Shown: in pieces, positions 6,763-14,020 of the stretch
Position numbering within the stretch: the first letter of the stretch is position 1
Layout: the number at the start of each line of letters is the position of its first letter
Assembly: GCA_964586315.1 (NCBI GenBank)
Contig: CAZPHE010000056.1
Span: 1-14,020 of the forward strand
DNA from: CAZEER01 sp964586315
GTDB lineage: Bacteria > Fidelibacterota > Marinisomatia > Marinisomatales > UBA1611
DNA: 14,020 bases
Direction: 5' to 3'
The notes under the pieces: model-generated
What the model was told of the DNA's origin: nothing
Database searches by the model: none
The model's input: the letters and a program-made list of their open reading frames with translations, nothing else
Program-made: the position numbers and the translations under genes

Positions 6763-7989
6763 ATGAACTTGATTCGATCATTATTATTTATACAGGTCTT
6801 TATTGTATTTATCTACGCTGAATTTGAGCAAGAGTTACAGTTAAAACTTATCCTTTCTGAGCCTGGTGATACCATTAATCTCGGATCTGGTGTTTTTCCA
6901 ATTCTTGGCACCTTATCAATGGAAGGCAAGAATGATATTGTTATAAAAGGTGCAGGCATGAATGGTACAATCTTAGACTTCTCTTCTCAGGTCGAAGGTG
7001 CTCAAGGAATCAGCATTACGAATAGTAAAAATATCGTTCTAGAAGATTTTACAATACAAAATGCTAAAGGTGACGCAGTCAAAGGCCAGCATATAAATGG
7101 AATAACTTTCAGAAGAATTAAAACTCAATGGCTTGGTGGTCCTAAATCCACCAATGGGGCTTATGGCATATATCCTGTACAATGTGAAAATGTATTAGTA
7201 GAACATTGTATGGCAATTGCTGCTTCTGATGCTGGAATCTATATTGGGCAATCTAAGAACATTATTGTTCGTTATTCGGAAGCATTTGAAAATGTAGCAG
7301 GCATTGAAATTGAAAATTCAATAAATGCGGATGTCTATGGAAATAACGTTCACGGAAATACAGGTGGTATTCTGGTTTTTGATCTACCAGATCTGGTTGT
7401 TAAAGAAGGTCGTCAGGTTAGAATTTTTGAAAATATCATTAAAAATAATAATGTAGAAAATTTTGCCCCAAAAGGAAATATTGTAGGTAAAGTTCCTGCA
7501 GGAACTGGAATTATGGTTATGGCAACAGAACAGGTCGAAGTCTTTCGGAATACGATCATAAACAATAAGACAGCTGGAACAGCAATTGTTAGCTATTTTA
7601 TAACTGAAGAAGAGACCAAAGATATACAATATAATCCATATACATCTTCAATTTATATACATGATAATATTTATCGTAGAGCACCGCAAATTCCAACATT
7701 AGATCATGATATAGGTATTTTATTGTTTGCACATTTTTTTAGAGATGTACCCGATATTATTTATGATGGTATGCCGGATCCTAAATACATTGCTAATAAT
7801 GGTTTAATACCTGACTCAAGGAGACTGTGTATTGCTGATAATTTGGATGCTAGTTATGTCAACCTTGAGATATCAAAGAATTTTGAATCATGGTATAGTC
7901 CATTTTTTGTTGATTTTATTACGGATGATAATGAATGTAACTGTATGCAGGATCCTTTGCCTAAAGTAGTATTAGATTTAGAAATATGA
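6763..7989 (+). CDS. Secreted parallel beta-helix protein (SO2929 / TIGR03805 type)
   Basis: This 408-residue protein begins with a signal peptide (residues 1-19, ending IYAE) and is then dominated by short repeats typical of right-handed parallel beta-helices. These repeats have stacked Ile/Val/Asn positions and recurring I-x-I-x-N, GI and NN elements at about residues 55-280. Distinctive family segments include NGAYGIYPVQCENVLVEHC near 127-145, NNVHGNTGGILVFDLP near 194-209, and APKGNIV plus VPAGTGIMVMA near 235-252. Proteins of this family occur regularly in a two-gene pair with an exported cytochrome-like protein, exactly the arrangement seen here, with one base between the genes. Carbohydrate binding or processing is often suggested for beta-helix folds, but no catalytic residues can be assigned. 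A C-terminal CNC motif (about residue 393) follows the helix. Family is confident, role unknown. Confidence 0.9.
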   Translation: MNLIRSLLFIQVFIVFIYAEFEQELQLKLILSEPGDTINLGSGVFPILGTLSMEGKNDIVIKGAGMNGTILDFSSQVEGAQGISITNSKNIVLEDFTIQNAKGDAVKGQHINGITFRRIKTQWLGGPKSTNGAYGIYPVQCENVLVEHCMAIAASDAGIYIGQSKNIIVRYSEAFENVAGIEIENSINADVYGNNVHGNTGGILVFDLPDLVVKEGRQVRIFENIIKNNNVENFAPKGNIVGKVPAGTGIMVMATEQVEVFRNTIINNKTAGTAIVSYFITEEETKDIQYNPYTSSIYIHDNIYRRAPQIPTLDHDIGILLFAHFFRDVPDIIYDGMPDPKYIANNGLIPDSRRLCIADNLDASYVNLEISKNFESWYSPFFVDFITDDNECNCMQDPLPKVVLDLEI

Positions 7990-7990
7990 C

Positions 7991-9046
7991 ATGTCAAAAA
8001 TTTATTTTTTGATTTTTATATTAATAGGATTTTCTTTTTCCTTTTCTACTCATCCAGTTCTAGATCATGCTTTTCCAAAACTATCTGATTATAAATTTTT
8101 CAAACAGCCAATCAGTAAACAGTTACCAAAACAAAATATTATACCTTATACAATCGCATCACCTTTATTCTCTGATTATGCTGAAAAACTTCGTTTTATT
8201 TCTTTACCTGAAAATACAATCATTACCCATAATAAAGATCATAGCTTTAATTATCCAGAAGGAACATTCCTTATAAAAACCTTTTATTATCCTGATGATT
8301 TTAGAAACCCCAATGGAAGTCGTAGACTTATTGAAACAAGGCTTTTAAAAAAAATAAGAAGCGAATGGATTGCAATACCATATGTGTGGAATAATGATCA
8401 AACTGAAGCAGTATTAAGTCTTGCAGGAGCAAGAACAAATGTATCATGGATTCATTATGATGGTAGTCCGATGAATTTACTTTATAGTGTGCCTAATATG
8501 AATCAGTGTAAGAGTTGTCACGTTCATAAAAATATTCTTAAACCAATTGGACCTAAAATAAGAAATTTAAATCATGAATTCTCCTATGAACATGAGATAA
8601 TGAATCAGTTGGAGAAATGGATTGCTTTAGGAATCTTAGAATCATTAGATAATATTGATCTTTTACCTAGTACAGTTAATTATGAGAATAGTGATGATGG
8701 AAATATAAAGGAAAGAGCACGTGCATGGTTAGATATAAATTGTGCACATTGTCATCGAAGTGGCGGTCCCGCGGAAACTTCGGGTTTGTACTTAACCATA
8801 GAAGAAAATAACTTTAGAGCATTAGGAGTTTACAAACCGCCTGTAGCAGCTGGAAGGGGTTCTGGAAAAAGAAAATATAATATTGTTCCAGGTCATCCTG
8901 AAAAATCCATTATGGAGTTTCGAATCAATTCAACCGATCCAGGTATTATGATGCCTGAATTAAGTCGAAAACTTATCCATAAAGAAGGATTAGAGCTTAT
9001 TCGTGCATGGATAAAAAACATGCCTAAAATTCATTTAAGTTATTGA
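7991..9046 (+). CDS. SO2930 / HNE_0200 family exported diheme c-type cytochrome
   Basis: This 351-residue exported protein has a hydrophobic signal peptide (residues 1-20) and two CxxCH haem-attachment motifs, CKSCH at 173-177 and CAHCH at 251-255. A likely distal Met ligand lies in GIMMPEL (Met320/321) near the C-terminus. The N-terminal half carries family hallmarks such as GSRRLIETRLL and the pYVWN segment, and the C-terminal half carries KPPVAAGRGSG. Such proteins should be matured by the cytochrome c system in the periplasm and carry electrons, but the redox partner is not known. It starts one base after the beta-helix gene, and the two families pair across many bacteria, so they probably act together at the cell envelope. 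Conversion of a bound substrate by the pair is inference. Confidence 0.92.
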   Translation: MSKIYFLIFILIGFSFSFSTHPVLDHAFPKLSDYKFFKQPISKQLPKQNIIPYTIASPLFSDYAEKLRFISLPENTIITHNKDHSFNYPEGTFLIKTFYYPDDFRNPNGSRRLIETRLLKKIRSEWIAIPYVWNNDQTEAVLSLAGARTNVSWIHYDGSPMNLLYSVPNMNQCKSCHVHKNILKPIGPKIRNLNHEFSYEHEIMNQLEKWIALGILESLDNIDLLPSTVNYENSDDGNIKERARAWLDINCAHCHRSGGPAETSGLYLTIEENNFRALGVYKPPVAAGRGSGKRKYNIVPGHPEKSIMEFRINSTDPGIMMPELSRKLIHKEGLELIRAWIKNMPKIHLSY

Positions 9047-9052
9047 ATATTT

Positions 9053-9078
9053 AATTTTTTGTCTAATAGTAAAAAATT
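9053..9078 (+). terminator. Weak AT-only inverted repeat after the cytochrome gene
   Basis: AATTTTTT (9053-9060) and AAAAAATT (9071-9078) are perfect 8-base inverted copies around a 10-base loop, starting six bases after the cytochrome stop. The stem has no GC pair and no separate U-run follows, so it is a poor intrinsic terminator and may be chance in this base composition. Confidence 0.2.
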
Positions 9079-9088
9079 TCAATAGTAT

Positions 9089-9093
9089 AAGGA
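9089..9093 (+). promoter_or_regulatory. Shine-Dalgarno site for the cupin gene
   Basis: AAGGA lies six bases before the ATG at 9100 and supports this start. Confidence 0.65.
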
Positions 9094-9099
9094 TATAAA

Positions 9100-9597
9100 A
9101 TGAAATCTTTTATAACAATCACACACATGTTTACTGATGAAAGTCAACATACACGATTTAAAAAACTTGCTCTGCCGTTGGAACCAAAAATTGGTTTAGG
9201 ATCAGTTGGATCATTTTCAAGCCTTTTTGTTAATCAAATATTGAATGATAATTTTGGGGATATTAAGATGCAGTTTGCTGTTACTCCCGTTCCCGATTTA
9301 TCAAAAGGAAAAGGACCAAGATTGGCTCATACTGCCCCGAGGCGTCAATTGGTCATTACACTGGATGGGTATTTAGAATTTAAAAGCTGTGATGTAGATA
9401 AAATTGATGAACAGCATATTACTATTATTAAGCGTGGAGATATACTCCTCGCAGATGACCTTGAAGGTGCAGGGCATGTTTGGAAATTCCTAAAAGATGA
9501 ATCTGGTATAATGTATCCTTGGATTAGATGCTATGTTCATCTTGGCGAAGAGTATGAACATTTCATATCTAAACTCATAGATGAACCAAAAAGTTGA
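9100..9597 (+). CDS. Small cupin-domain protein
   Basis: This 165-residue protein has no signal peptide and so is probably cytoplasmic. Its core is a single cupin beta-barrel. The first motif is recognisable around His77 to Glu93 (RRQLVITLDGYLEF) and the second around 112-126 (RGDILLADDLEGAGH). His77, Gln83 and His126 are candidate metal ligands, a departure from the classical two-His-one-Glu set, so metal binding is not certain. The RGDILLADDxxGxGH pattern is common in small uncharacterised cupins of aquatic bacteria. The gene overlaps the following FAD-dependent oxidoreductase by 17 bases, so the two are probably co-translated and may act in one pathway. The substrate is unknown. A good ribosome binding site six bases before the ATG supports the start. 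Confidence 0.75.
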   Translation: MKSFITITHMFTDESQHTRFKKLALPLEPKIGLGSVGSFSSLFVNQILNDNFGDIKMQFAVTPVPDLSKGKGPRLAHTAPRRQLVITLDGYLEFKSCDVDKIDEQHITIIKRGDILLADDLEGAGHVWKFLKDESGIMYPWIRCYVHLGEEYEHFISKLIDEPKS

Positions 9598-10795
9598 TGT
9601 ATTAATTGTTGGGGCTGGTCTTGCAGGTTTGGCTTGTGCAATAAGATGTAAAGATCTTGGTAAAGATTTTTTGTTGATTGAAGAATCAAAAAGAGTTGGT
9701 GGTAGAATAGGATCAGTTAGAAAGGATGGATATATATTTGATCTAGGTTTTCAAGTATACAATACAGCTTACACTTATACAAATTCTTTTTTAAATATTG
9801 ATAAGATAAAATTAAGAACTTTTAAGCCAGGTGCTTCAATTCATAATGACAATTTATTTAATATAATCTCAGATCCTCTAAGAGATTTTAGACAAGTGTT
9901 TTCAACTTTATTTTCTAAGTTGGCAACATTATCTGATAAAATTAAAATTATGAAATTAAAACGGTCACTAATCAATTATACCATTGAAAAAGATCATTCA
10001 ATTGATTTACCCACAATGAGCTATTTGCGTAATTATGGATTTTCAGAAAAAATTATTGAAATTTTTTTTTGGCCATTTTTGTCGGGAATATTCTTAGAGA
10101 GGAATCTTGAGACATCTGCAAAATTTTTTAAATATGTATTTTCAAAGTTCAATATTGGACTAGCAGCTTTACCATCAGAAGGGATGCAAGAAATTCCAGA
10201 TAATATGGTTAATCAATTGGAATCTTCATCTATTTTATTAGGAAAAAAGGTTCAAAAAATCCATTCAAACAATATAGTGAAATTAAATGACGGTCAATCA
10301 ATTATTGGAAATAGGATCATACTTACAGGAGAAAGTTGTGGACTAATGGCATCAAAAGTAATTAGATACAATTCTATAAAAACAATTTATTTTTCTTCAA
10401 AAATAAAACCAAGAAATGGAAAATATATTCATCTTTTTCCTTATGATAAATTTATAAATAATATTGCTTTTTTAACTTCAATATCAAAAGAGTATTCTTC
10501 AAACTCTGATCATCTTATTTCAATTAGCGTTTTTTCTGAAAACAATTCAGAAAAAGAAATCATCAAATATGTAAATAAAAAATTAACAAAATATTATGGA
10601 GGCGCTAGGAAAGATTATCAATTTTTAAAATATTTAAATATAAAAAAGGCAACCATTTCACAACCTTATGGATATTTTAAGAATCTAAATTTTGAAAAAG
10701 ATGGTATCATTTTTGCTGGAGACCATACTATAAATGGAAGTATAGAAGGCGCAGTTTTGTCCGGAATCATAGCTTCAAAAGCTTTAAAATTCTAA
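9581..10795 (+). CDS. FAD-dependent amine-oxidase / protoporphyrinogen-oxidase-like oxidoreductase
   Basis: This 404-residue soluble flavoprotein is of the amine-oxidase superfamily. The N-terminus is a Rossmann FAD-binding unit: GAGLAG at residues 11-16, an acidic residue ending the second strand (Glu34/35), and the RVGGR motif at 38-42 that contacts FAD. The C-terminal FAD motif is visible in FAGDHTINGSIEGAVLSG near residues 380-397. Between them lie substrate-domain segments, including FDLGFQVYNTAY near 54-65. Relatives include protoporphyrinogen oxidases, carotenoid desaturases and amine oxidases, and which substrate applies cannot be decided from sequence alone. The ATG overlaps the cupin gene end by 17 bases and starts five codons before the FAD strand, consistent with a normal start. 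There is no obvious Shine-Dalgarno, so coupling is likely. Confidence 0.85.
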   Translation: MNQKVDVLIVGAGLAGLACAIRCKDLGKDFLLIEESKRVGGRIGSVRKDGYIFDLGFQVYNTAYTYTNSFLNIDKIKLRTFKPGASIHNDNLFNIISDPLRDFRQVFSTLFSKLATLSDKIKIMKLKRSLINYTIEKDHSIDLPTMSYLRNYGFSEKIIEIFFWPFLSGIFLERNLETSAKFFKYVFSKFNIGLAALPSEGMQEIPDNMVNQLESSSILLGKKVQKIHSNNIVKLNDGQSIIGNRIILTGESCGLMASKVIRYNSIKTIYFSSKIKPRNGKYIHLFPYDKFINNIAFLTSISKEYSSNSDHLISISVFSENNSEKEIIKYVNKKLTKYYGGARKDYQFLKYLNIKKATISQPYGYFKNLNFEKDGIIFAGDHTINGSIEGAVLSGIIASKALKF

Positions 10796-10819
10796 TTGAT
10801 CAAATAAATATTAGATTGT

Positions 10820-10847
10820 TTGACCTTTGAAACAAGATAGTTAGATT
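10820..10847 (+). promoter_or_regulatory. Possible promoter before the MORN-like repeat gene
   Basis: TTGACC (10820-10825) and TAGATT (10842-10847) are separated by 16 bases and form a sigma70-like pair. The ATG follows five bases after the -10 box, which would put the transcript start at the start codon. No Shine-Dalgarno is seen. The TTAGATT-N5-ATG arrangement is shared with the beta-helix gene at 6763. Confidence 0.45.
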
Positions 10848-10852
10848 TAAAT

Positions 10853-12481
10853 ATGTATAAGAAAACTGTACCTATAATCATTTTTTGTTTTTCTTTAGTT
10901 TTTTCAGGAATTAAAGTTCCATTTTCAGAGCTTGATTACAGGAACGGTTTATGTTTTTTAAAAGAATCTGAATATCCATATAATGGTATAGCTTATAAAA
11001 TTTCAAAAGAAACTGGTATAGTTATACAACAATTAAATTATATAGATGGATTGGAATGGGGAAAATATTATGAGTGGTGGCCAGATGGGACAAAAAAGGT
11101 AGATGGGAAATATAGATCTGGTCTTATGTATGGCCGTTGGAAATTTTTTAATGAATATGGTAAGATATTTTGTGCTGGAAGTTATTTAAATGGTAAAGGT
11201 CATCAGCCTCCGAAAATGATTAATGAGATACCTGAAGAAGGGATACGTGGTCTTTGGACTTATTGGAATGATGATGGAAGAAAAATAGAAGAGGGCTATT
11301 ATAGTAAGAATGGTGCAGCTAAAGGTAATTGGGCGTTTTGGGATAAAGATGGTAAGAAACGTTTAGGAAAAAAAATTAATTATAATACATTTAATAATAA
11401 AGATGCACTAAAACATTTAGATGGTTTTTTCTTAGTCTCTGGACCCATTGAAAATGAGGCGAAAGTTTACACTCAGGCTCACGGAGCTATTCGTGGAGGA
11501 AAAATTGATGGACCATGGTCTTTTTGGGATAATAATGGACAACTTGTAGCATTAAAGAATTATGAAAATGGAATTCCTTTTGGAAAGTATACTATTTATT
11601 ATGAAAATGGTAATAGAATGATTAATGGTGTTGTGATAGGAATAGATGATAATCGCAATATTATAAAACAAGGTAAATGGTTATTTTGGGATAAAAATGG
11701 TATATTGAAAGAAGAAGTAAAATATAAAGAAGGGAAGAGAGATGGATTAACTATTTATTTCTCAAATACTGGTAAAGAAAGTGCAAAAATTATATATAAA
11801 AATGATAAGCCCTGGGATGGTGAGTGGGTAACTTGGTACTTTGATGGTAGTTTGAAGGAATCTGGAATATATGAAAACGGTGTTAAAGAAGGTTCATGGA
11901 AAGGTTGGTTTAAAAATGGTCAAAAAAAATATGTTTTACAATATCAAGATGATCTAAAACATGGTTTATATACTGAATGGGGAGAGTTTGGAAGGCTAAC
12001 AAAGGATATAGAATATGATAACGGAATTCCATTATCAGAATATTTGGTAACATATGATGGAGAAGGTTATACTGAGATAAACCGTCGTAATGGAGAGCTT
12101 TCAGGATCTTGGATAAAATGGTATTCAAATGGAAAAAAATGTGAGGAAGGAGTTTATAAATATGGAAAGAAAGGTGGGCTTTGGACAGGTTGGTTTAAGA
12201 ATGAAAATAAAAAATATCAAACTAAATATATTGATGGGGAAATTGATGGTTTATATACTGAATTTGATAATAAAGGACGTCTTATAAAAAATATCAATTA
12301 TGATAATGGAAAAATTTTATCTGAATATCATATGTTGCGTGATAATAGTGGTTCTATTGAATTCCATAAGAAAGATGGGGTTTTAGATGGGAAATGGACA
12401 CGTTGGTACATTAATGGTAATATTGCAGAAAAAGGAAATTATAAAAATGGAAAGAGAAATGGATTATGGGAAGGCTGGTAA
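10853..12481 (+). CDS. Secreted MORN-like (YwqK-type) repeat protein, interrupted by an in-frame stop
   Basis: The first 542 codons encode an exported repeat protein. Residues 1-18 form a signal peptide (MYKKTVPIIIFCFSLVFSG). From about residue 25 the chain consists of many degenerate repeats of roughly 22-24 residues, with W-x-x-W or Y-x-x-W, a following D/N-G-x-K and a Y-x-x-G element, the pattern of the MORN_2/YwqK family. Such proteins are predicted beta-hairpin stacks with unclear function; the antitoxin label sometimes attached to YwqK homologues is not supported here by any toxin neighbour. From residue 333 the short repeats group into 95-residue super-repeats. The frame ends at TAA 12479-12481 in the middle of the third super-repeat, right after GLWEGW, where the earlier two copies carry Phe. 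It therefore looks prematurely stopped rather than naturally ended. Confidence 0.8.
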   Translation: MYKKTVPIIIFCFSLVFSGIKVPFSELDYRNGLCFLKESEYPYNGIAYKISKETGIVIQQLNYIDGLEWGKYYEWWPDGTKKVDGKYRSGLMYGRWKFFNEYGKIFCAGSYLNGKGHQPPKMINEIPEEGIRGLWTYWNDDGRKIEEGYYSKNGAAKGNWAFWDKDGKKRLGKKINYNTFNNKDALKHLDGFFLVSGPIENEAKVYTQAHGAIRGGKIDGPWSFWDNNGQLVALKNYENGIPFGKYTIYYENGNRMINGVVIGIDDNRNIIKQGKWLFWDKNGILKEEVKYKEGKRDGLTIYFSNTGKESAKIIYKNDKPWDGEWVTWYFDGSLKESGIYENGVKEGSWKGWFKNGQKKYVLQYQDDLKHGLYTEWGEFGRLTKDIEYDNGIPLSEYLVTYDGEGYTEINRRNGELSGSWIKWYSNGKKCEEGVYKYGKKGGLWTGWFKNENKKYQTKYIDGEIDGLYTEFDNKGRLIKNINYDNGKILSEYHMLRDNSGSIEFHKKDGVLDGKWTRWYINGNIAEKGNYKNGKRNGLWEGW

Positions 12482-12703
12482 GTCTCAAATGCAAAACAAT
12501 TTAATTGTGAATATGAAAATGGAGACAAAGTAGGAACATTTCAGGAATGGGATGTAAGAGGCGAATTAATTAAAAAAATTGATTATAATAGAGGGAAACG
12601 CATTCGTGAATATCTTGTAGTTAGGGATGGGAATGGACATATGGAGCTAAATAAGATTAATGGGGTTTTAGATGGGTCTTGGGTTAAATGGTATTCAAAA
12701 GGT
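11849..12703 (+). repeat. Three tandem 285-base (95-codon) super-repeats inside the MORN-like gene
   Basis: Three copies in exact register occupy 11849-12133, 12134-12418 and 12419-12703. By hand count, copies 1 and 2 agree at 46 of 95 residues and copies 2 and 3 at 41 of 95, with no gaps. Conserved anchors are G-x-Y near position 6-8, W-x-G-W at 17-20, G-x-L-x-K at 48-52, SEY/REY near 63-65, and W-x-x-W-Y near 88-92. Each copy contains several short MORN-like units, showing block duplication rather than addition of single units. The only defect is the TAA at position 21 of copy 3. Confidence 0.85.
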
Positions 12704-12937
12704 AAAAAAGAAGAAGTAGGGGAATACAAAGATGGAGTGAAAGTTGGTACTTGGTCTCGCTATAATTTGTCGGGTTTAATTCTGGAAGAATGGAATTATG
12801 ATAATCAAGGGCGGAATCTATATGAGATTACTTATTATAAAAATGGTACTGTGAAAGAATATCGTGATTATTTTTCTAGAACAGTACAAGGATATAATAT
12901 GGATGGATCAAAAAAGGGAAGATTTACTCCATTTTAA
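12482..12937 (+). pseudogene. Same-frame C-terminal continuation of the MORN-like gene after the nonsense codon
   Basis: After the TAA at 12479-12481, the identical reading frame stays open for 151 codons to a TAA at 12935-12937. It carries the remaining 74 residues of super-repeat 3, then a 77-residue C-terminal cap ending GSKKGRFTPF. The repeat register is perfect, with W-x-x-W and NG motifs at the expected places, so the frame has evidently been under coding constraint. An internal ATG at 12641 could give 98 residues but lacks a signal peptide and Shine-Dalgarno, so it is unlikely to be an independent gene. The alternatives are a recent T-to-A nonsense mutation, a sequencing or consensus error, or stop readthrough. 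With the upstream part, the intact protein would be 694 residues. Confidence 0.75.
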
Positions 12938-13005
12938 ATTTATTTTATAAAAAAAATAATCTCACCTAACTTTTAATGTATACTATTAATTGATAAATAA
13001 AATTT

Positions 13006-14020
13006 ATGTCATTTATAAATTCATATATCTTCCGCGAATATGATATTAGGGGAAAAGTAGAAGAAGATTTTTCTGAACATGTTATTAATAAACTGGGGAA
13101 AGCATTTGGAACATTTGTAAGTCGTTCAGGTGGAAAAGAAGTAGGAATTAGTGGCGATATAAGATTGACTACACCAGATTTAATAAATTTTTTTAAATCA
13201 GGAGTTCTAGAAACTGGAATAGATATTATTAATCTGGGTATTTTACCAACTCCTGTTAATTATTTTTCAATGTTTCATCTAGATATTTTTGCTGCGGTTC
13301 AGGTTACTGGTAGCCATAATCCTCCTGAGTTCAATGGTTTTAAATTTTCTATCAATAAAAAACCTTTTTATGGAAAAGATATACAAACATTATACAAAAT
13401 GATAAAAAATATGGATTTTGACCAAGGTAAAGGGACTGAAGCTAGGTATAATATTTTAGCAGAATATAACCAGATGATTGATGATAAAATCAATATTGAA
13501 AAACCTATGAAAGTAGTTATGGATTGTGGAAATGCGGCAGCTGCAATAAATGGTCCAAATATTTTTCAAACATTAGGAATTGAATTAAAAGAATTATATT
13601 GTGATCCAGATGGTACATTTCCAAATCATCATCCTGATCCAACTATCCAAGAAAATTTAAAAGACCTAATTTTAGAAATGAAAACTGGGAAATATGATGT
13701 GGGGTTTGCTTTTGATGGAGATGGGGATCGGGTGGGTGTTGTTGATGAGACAGGAGATATTATATGGGCTGATCAACTTATGGCTCTTTTTCTTCCAGAG
13801 ATTATTAAAAAAGATGAAACAATTTTATTTGATGTAAAATGTTCTCAAGCTTTAGAAGATATGGTGTTTAAATATGGAGGAAAACCTGTAATGTGGAAAA
13901 CTGGTCACTCTCTTATTAAGCAACGAATGACTGAGCTTGGTTGTAAATTTGGTGGCGAAATGAGTGGGCATATTTTTTTTGCAGATGATTATTATGGATA
14001 TGATGATGCACTATACGTAG
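13006..14020 (+). CDS. Phosphomannomutase / phosphoglucomutase, N-terminal part (3' end outside window)
   Basis: The frame is open from ATG 13006 to the window end, giving 338 codons of an alpha-D-phosphohexomutase that is normally about 450-460 residues. These enzymes swap phosphate between C1 and C6 of mannose or glucose phosphate and feed GDP-mannose, LPS and exopolysaccharide synthesis. Visible signatures are the N-terminal FREYDIRG (residues 9-16), the phosphoserine loop TGSHNPP (101-107, catalytic Ser103), the magnesium loop DGDGDRVG (237-244) and the sugar-binding loop GEMSGH (317-322). The opening motif and these loops resemble the AlgC/ManB bifunctional branch, so the sugar preference is uncertain. 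A TATACT (12979-12984) about 21 bases upstream could be a -10 box. It lies 68 bases after the end of the MORN-like reading frame and is probably a separate unit. Confidence 0.93.
   Translation, partial: MSFINSYIFREYDIRGKVEEDFSEHVINKLGKAFGTFVSRSGGKEVGISGDIRLTTPDLINFFKSGVLETGIDIINLGILPTPVNYFSMFHLDIFAAVQVTGSHNPPEFNGFKFSINKKPFYGKDIQTLYKMIKNMDFDQGKGTEARYNILAEYNQMIDDKINIEKPMKVVMDCGNAAAAINGPNIFQTLGIELKELYCDPDGTFPNHHPDPTIQENLKDLILEMKTGKYDVGFAFDGDGDRVGVVDETGDIIWADQLMALFLPEIIKKDETILFDVKCSQALEDMVFKYGGKPVMWKTGHSLIKQRMTELGCKFGGEMSGHIFFADDYYGYDDALYV

Noticed and set aside
10796..10803. Palindrome TTGATCAA as an operator site
   Set aside because: It is a single 8-base palindrome directly after a stop codon and not repeated near other promoters in the window, so chance is the simpler reading.
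12641..12937. Independent 98-residue gene starting at the ATG at 12641
   Set aside because: It is in the same frame as the upstream repeat gene, starts mid-repeat and has no Shine-Dalgarno or signal peptide, so it is better read as the cut-off tail of that gene.
10853..12937. YwqK-type toxin-antitoxin system
   Set aside because: The MORN-like repeats resemble proteins labelled YwqK antitoxins, but there is a signal peptide and no toxin-like neighbour, so that label would be misleading.
12939..12960. AT-only inverted repeat (TTATTTT / AAAATAA) after the MORN-like gene as a terminator
   Set aside because: The stem is seven A-T pairs with no GC and a short A-rich loop; such structures arise by chance in this base composition and it lacks a following U-run.

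Overview
The window is AT-rich and densely coding. All thirteen recognisable genes lie on the + strand, and no gap exceeds about 70 bases. The gene content is a penicillin-acylase-family hydrolase, secreted thioredoxin-fold proteins, a bacterial Ste24-type protease, a secreted beta-helix/diheme cytochrome pair and a MORN-like repeat protein. With the strong AT bias and short lipoprotein or signal peptides, this suggests a free-living, probably marine, Gram-negative bacterium. A Candidatus Marinimicrobia (SAR406) or Bacteroidota-like genome is my best guess, from gene flavour only. I see no tRNA, rRNA, CRISPR array, insertion sequence, integrase or phage gene.

Layout. (1) 1-3501 is a tight four-gene block: the C-terminal part of a penicillin-acylase/AHL-acylase-type Ntn hydrolase, a TlpA-like thioredoxin lipoprotein (GTG start, 4-base overlap), a secreted peroxiredoxin-like CxxC protein and a Ste24-type M48 membrane protease. 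It reads as an envelope hydrolysis, redox and proteolysis operon. (2) 3542-4513 is a secreted dienelactone-hydrolase-like alpha/beta hydrolase with a TTG start. (3) 4567-6719 holds membrane proteins: a 44-residue single-pass small protein that overlaps and probably couples to a Bax-inhibitor-1/YccA protein, then a DUF819 multi-pass protein. (4) 6763-9046 is the two-gene pair of a secreted parallel beta-helix protein and an SO2930-type diheme c-type cytochrome, one base apart. (5) 9100-10795 is a cupin protein overlapping an FAD-dependent amine-oxidase-like protein. (6) 10853-12937 is a secreted MORN-like (YwqK-type) repeat protein whose reading frame is cut by a single in-frame TAA. The same frame continues as a perfect repeat register for another 151 codons. 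(7) From 13006 to the window end is the first 338 codons of a phosphomannomutase/phosphoglucomutase.

The most notable points are the single nonsense codon inside a 95-residue higher-order repeat, the tiny overlapped membrane protein before the Bax inhibitor homologue, the beta-helix/cytochrome pair of unknown function, and a recurring TANNNT box 5-7 bases before start codons that lack Shine-Dalgarno sequences, which hints at leaderless mRNAs. I did not find strong evidence of a wholly new multi-gene system.
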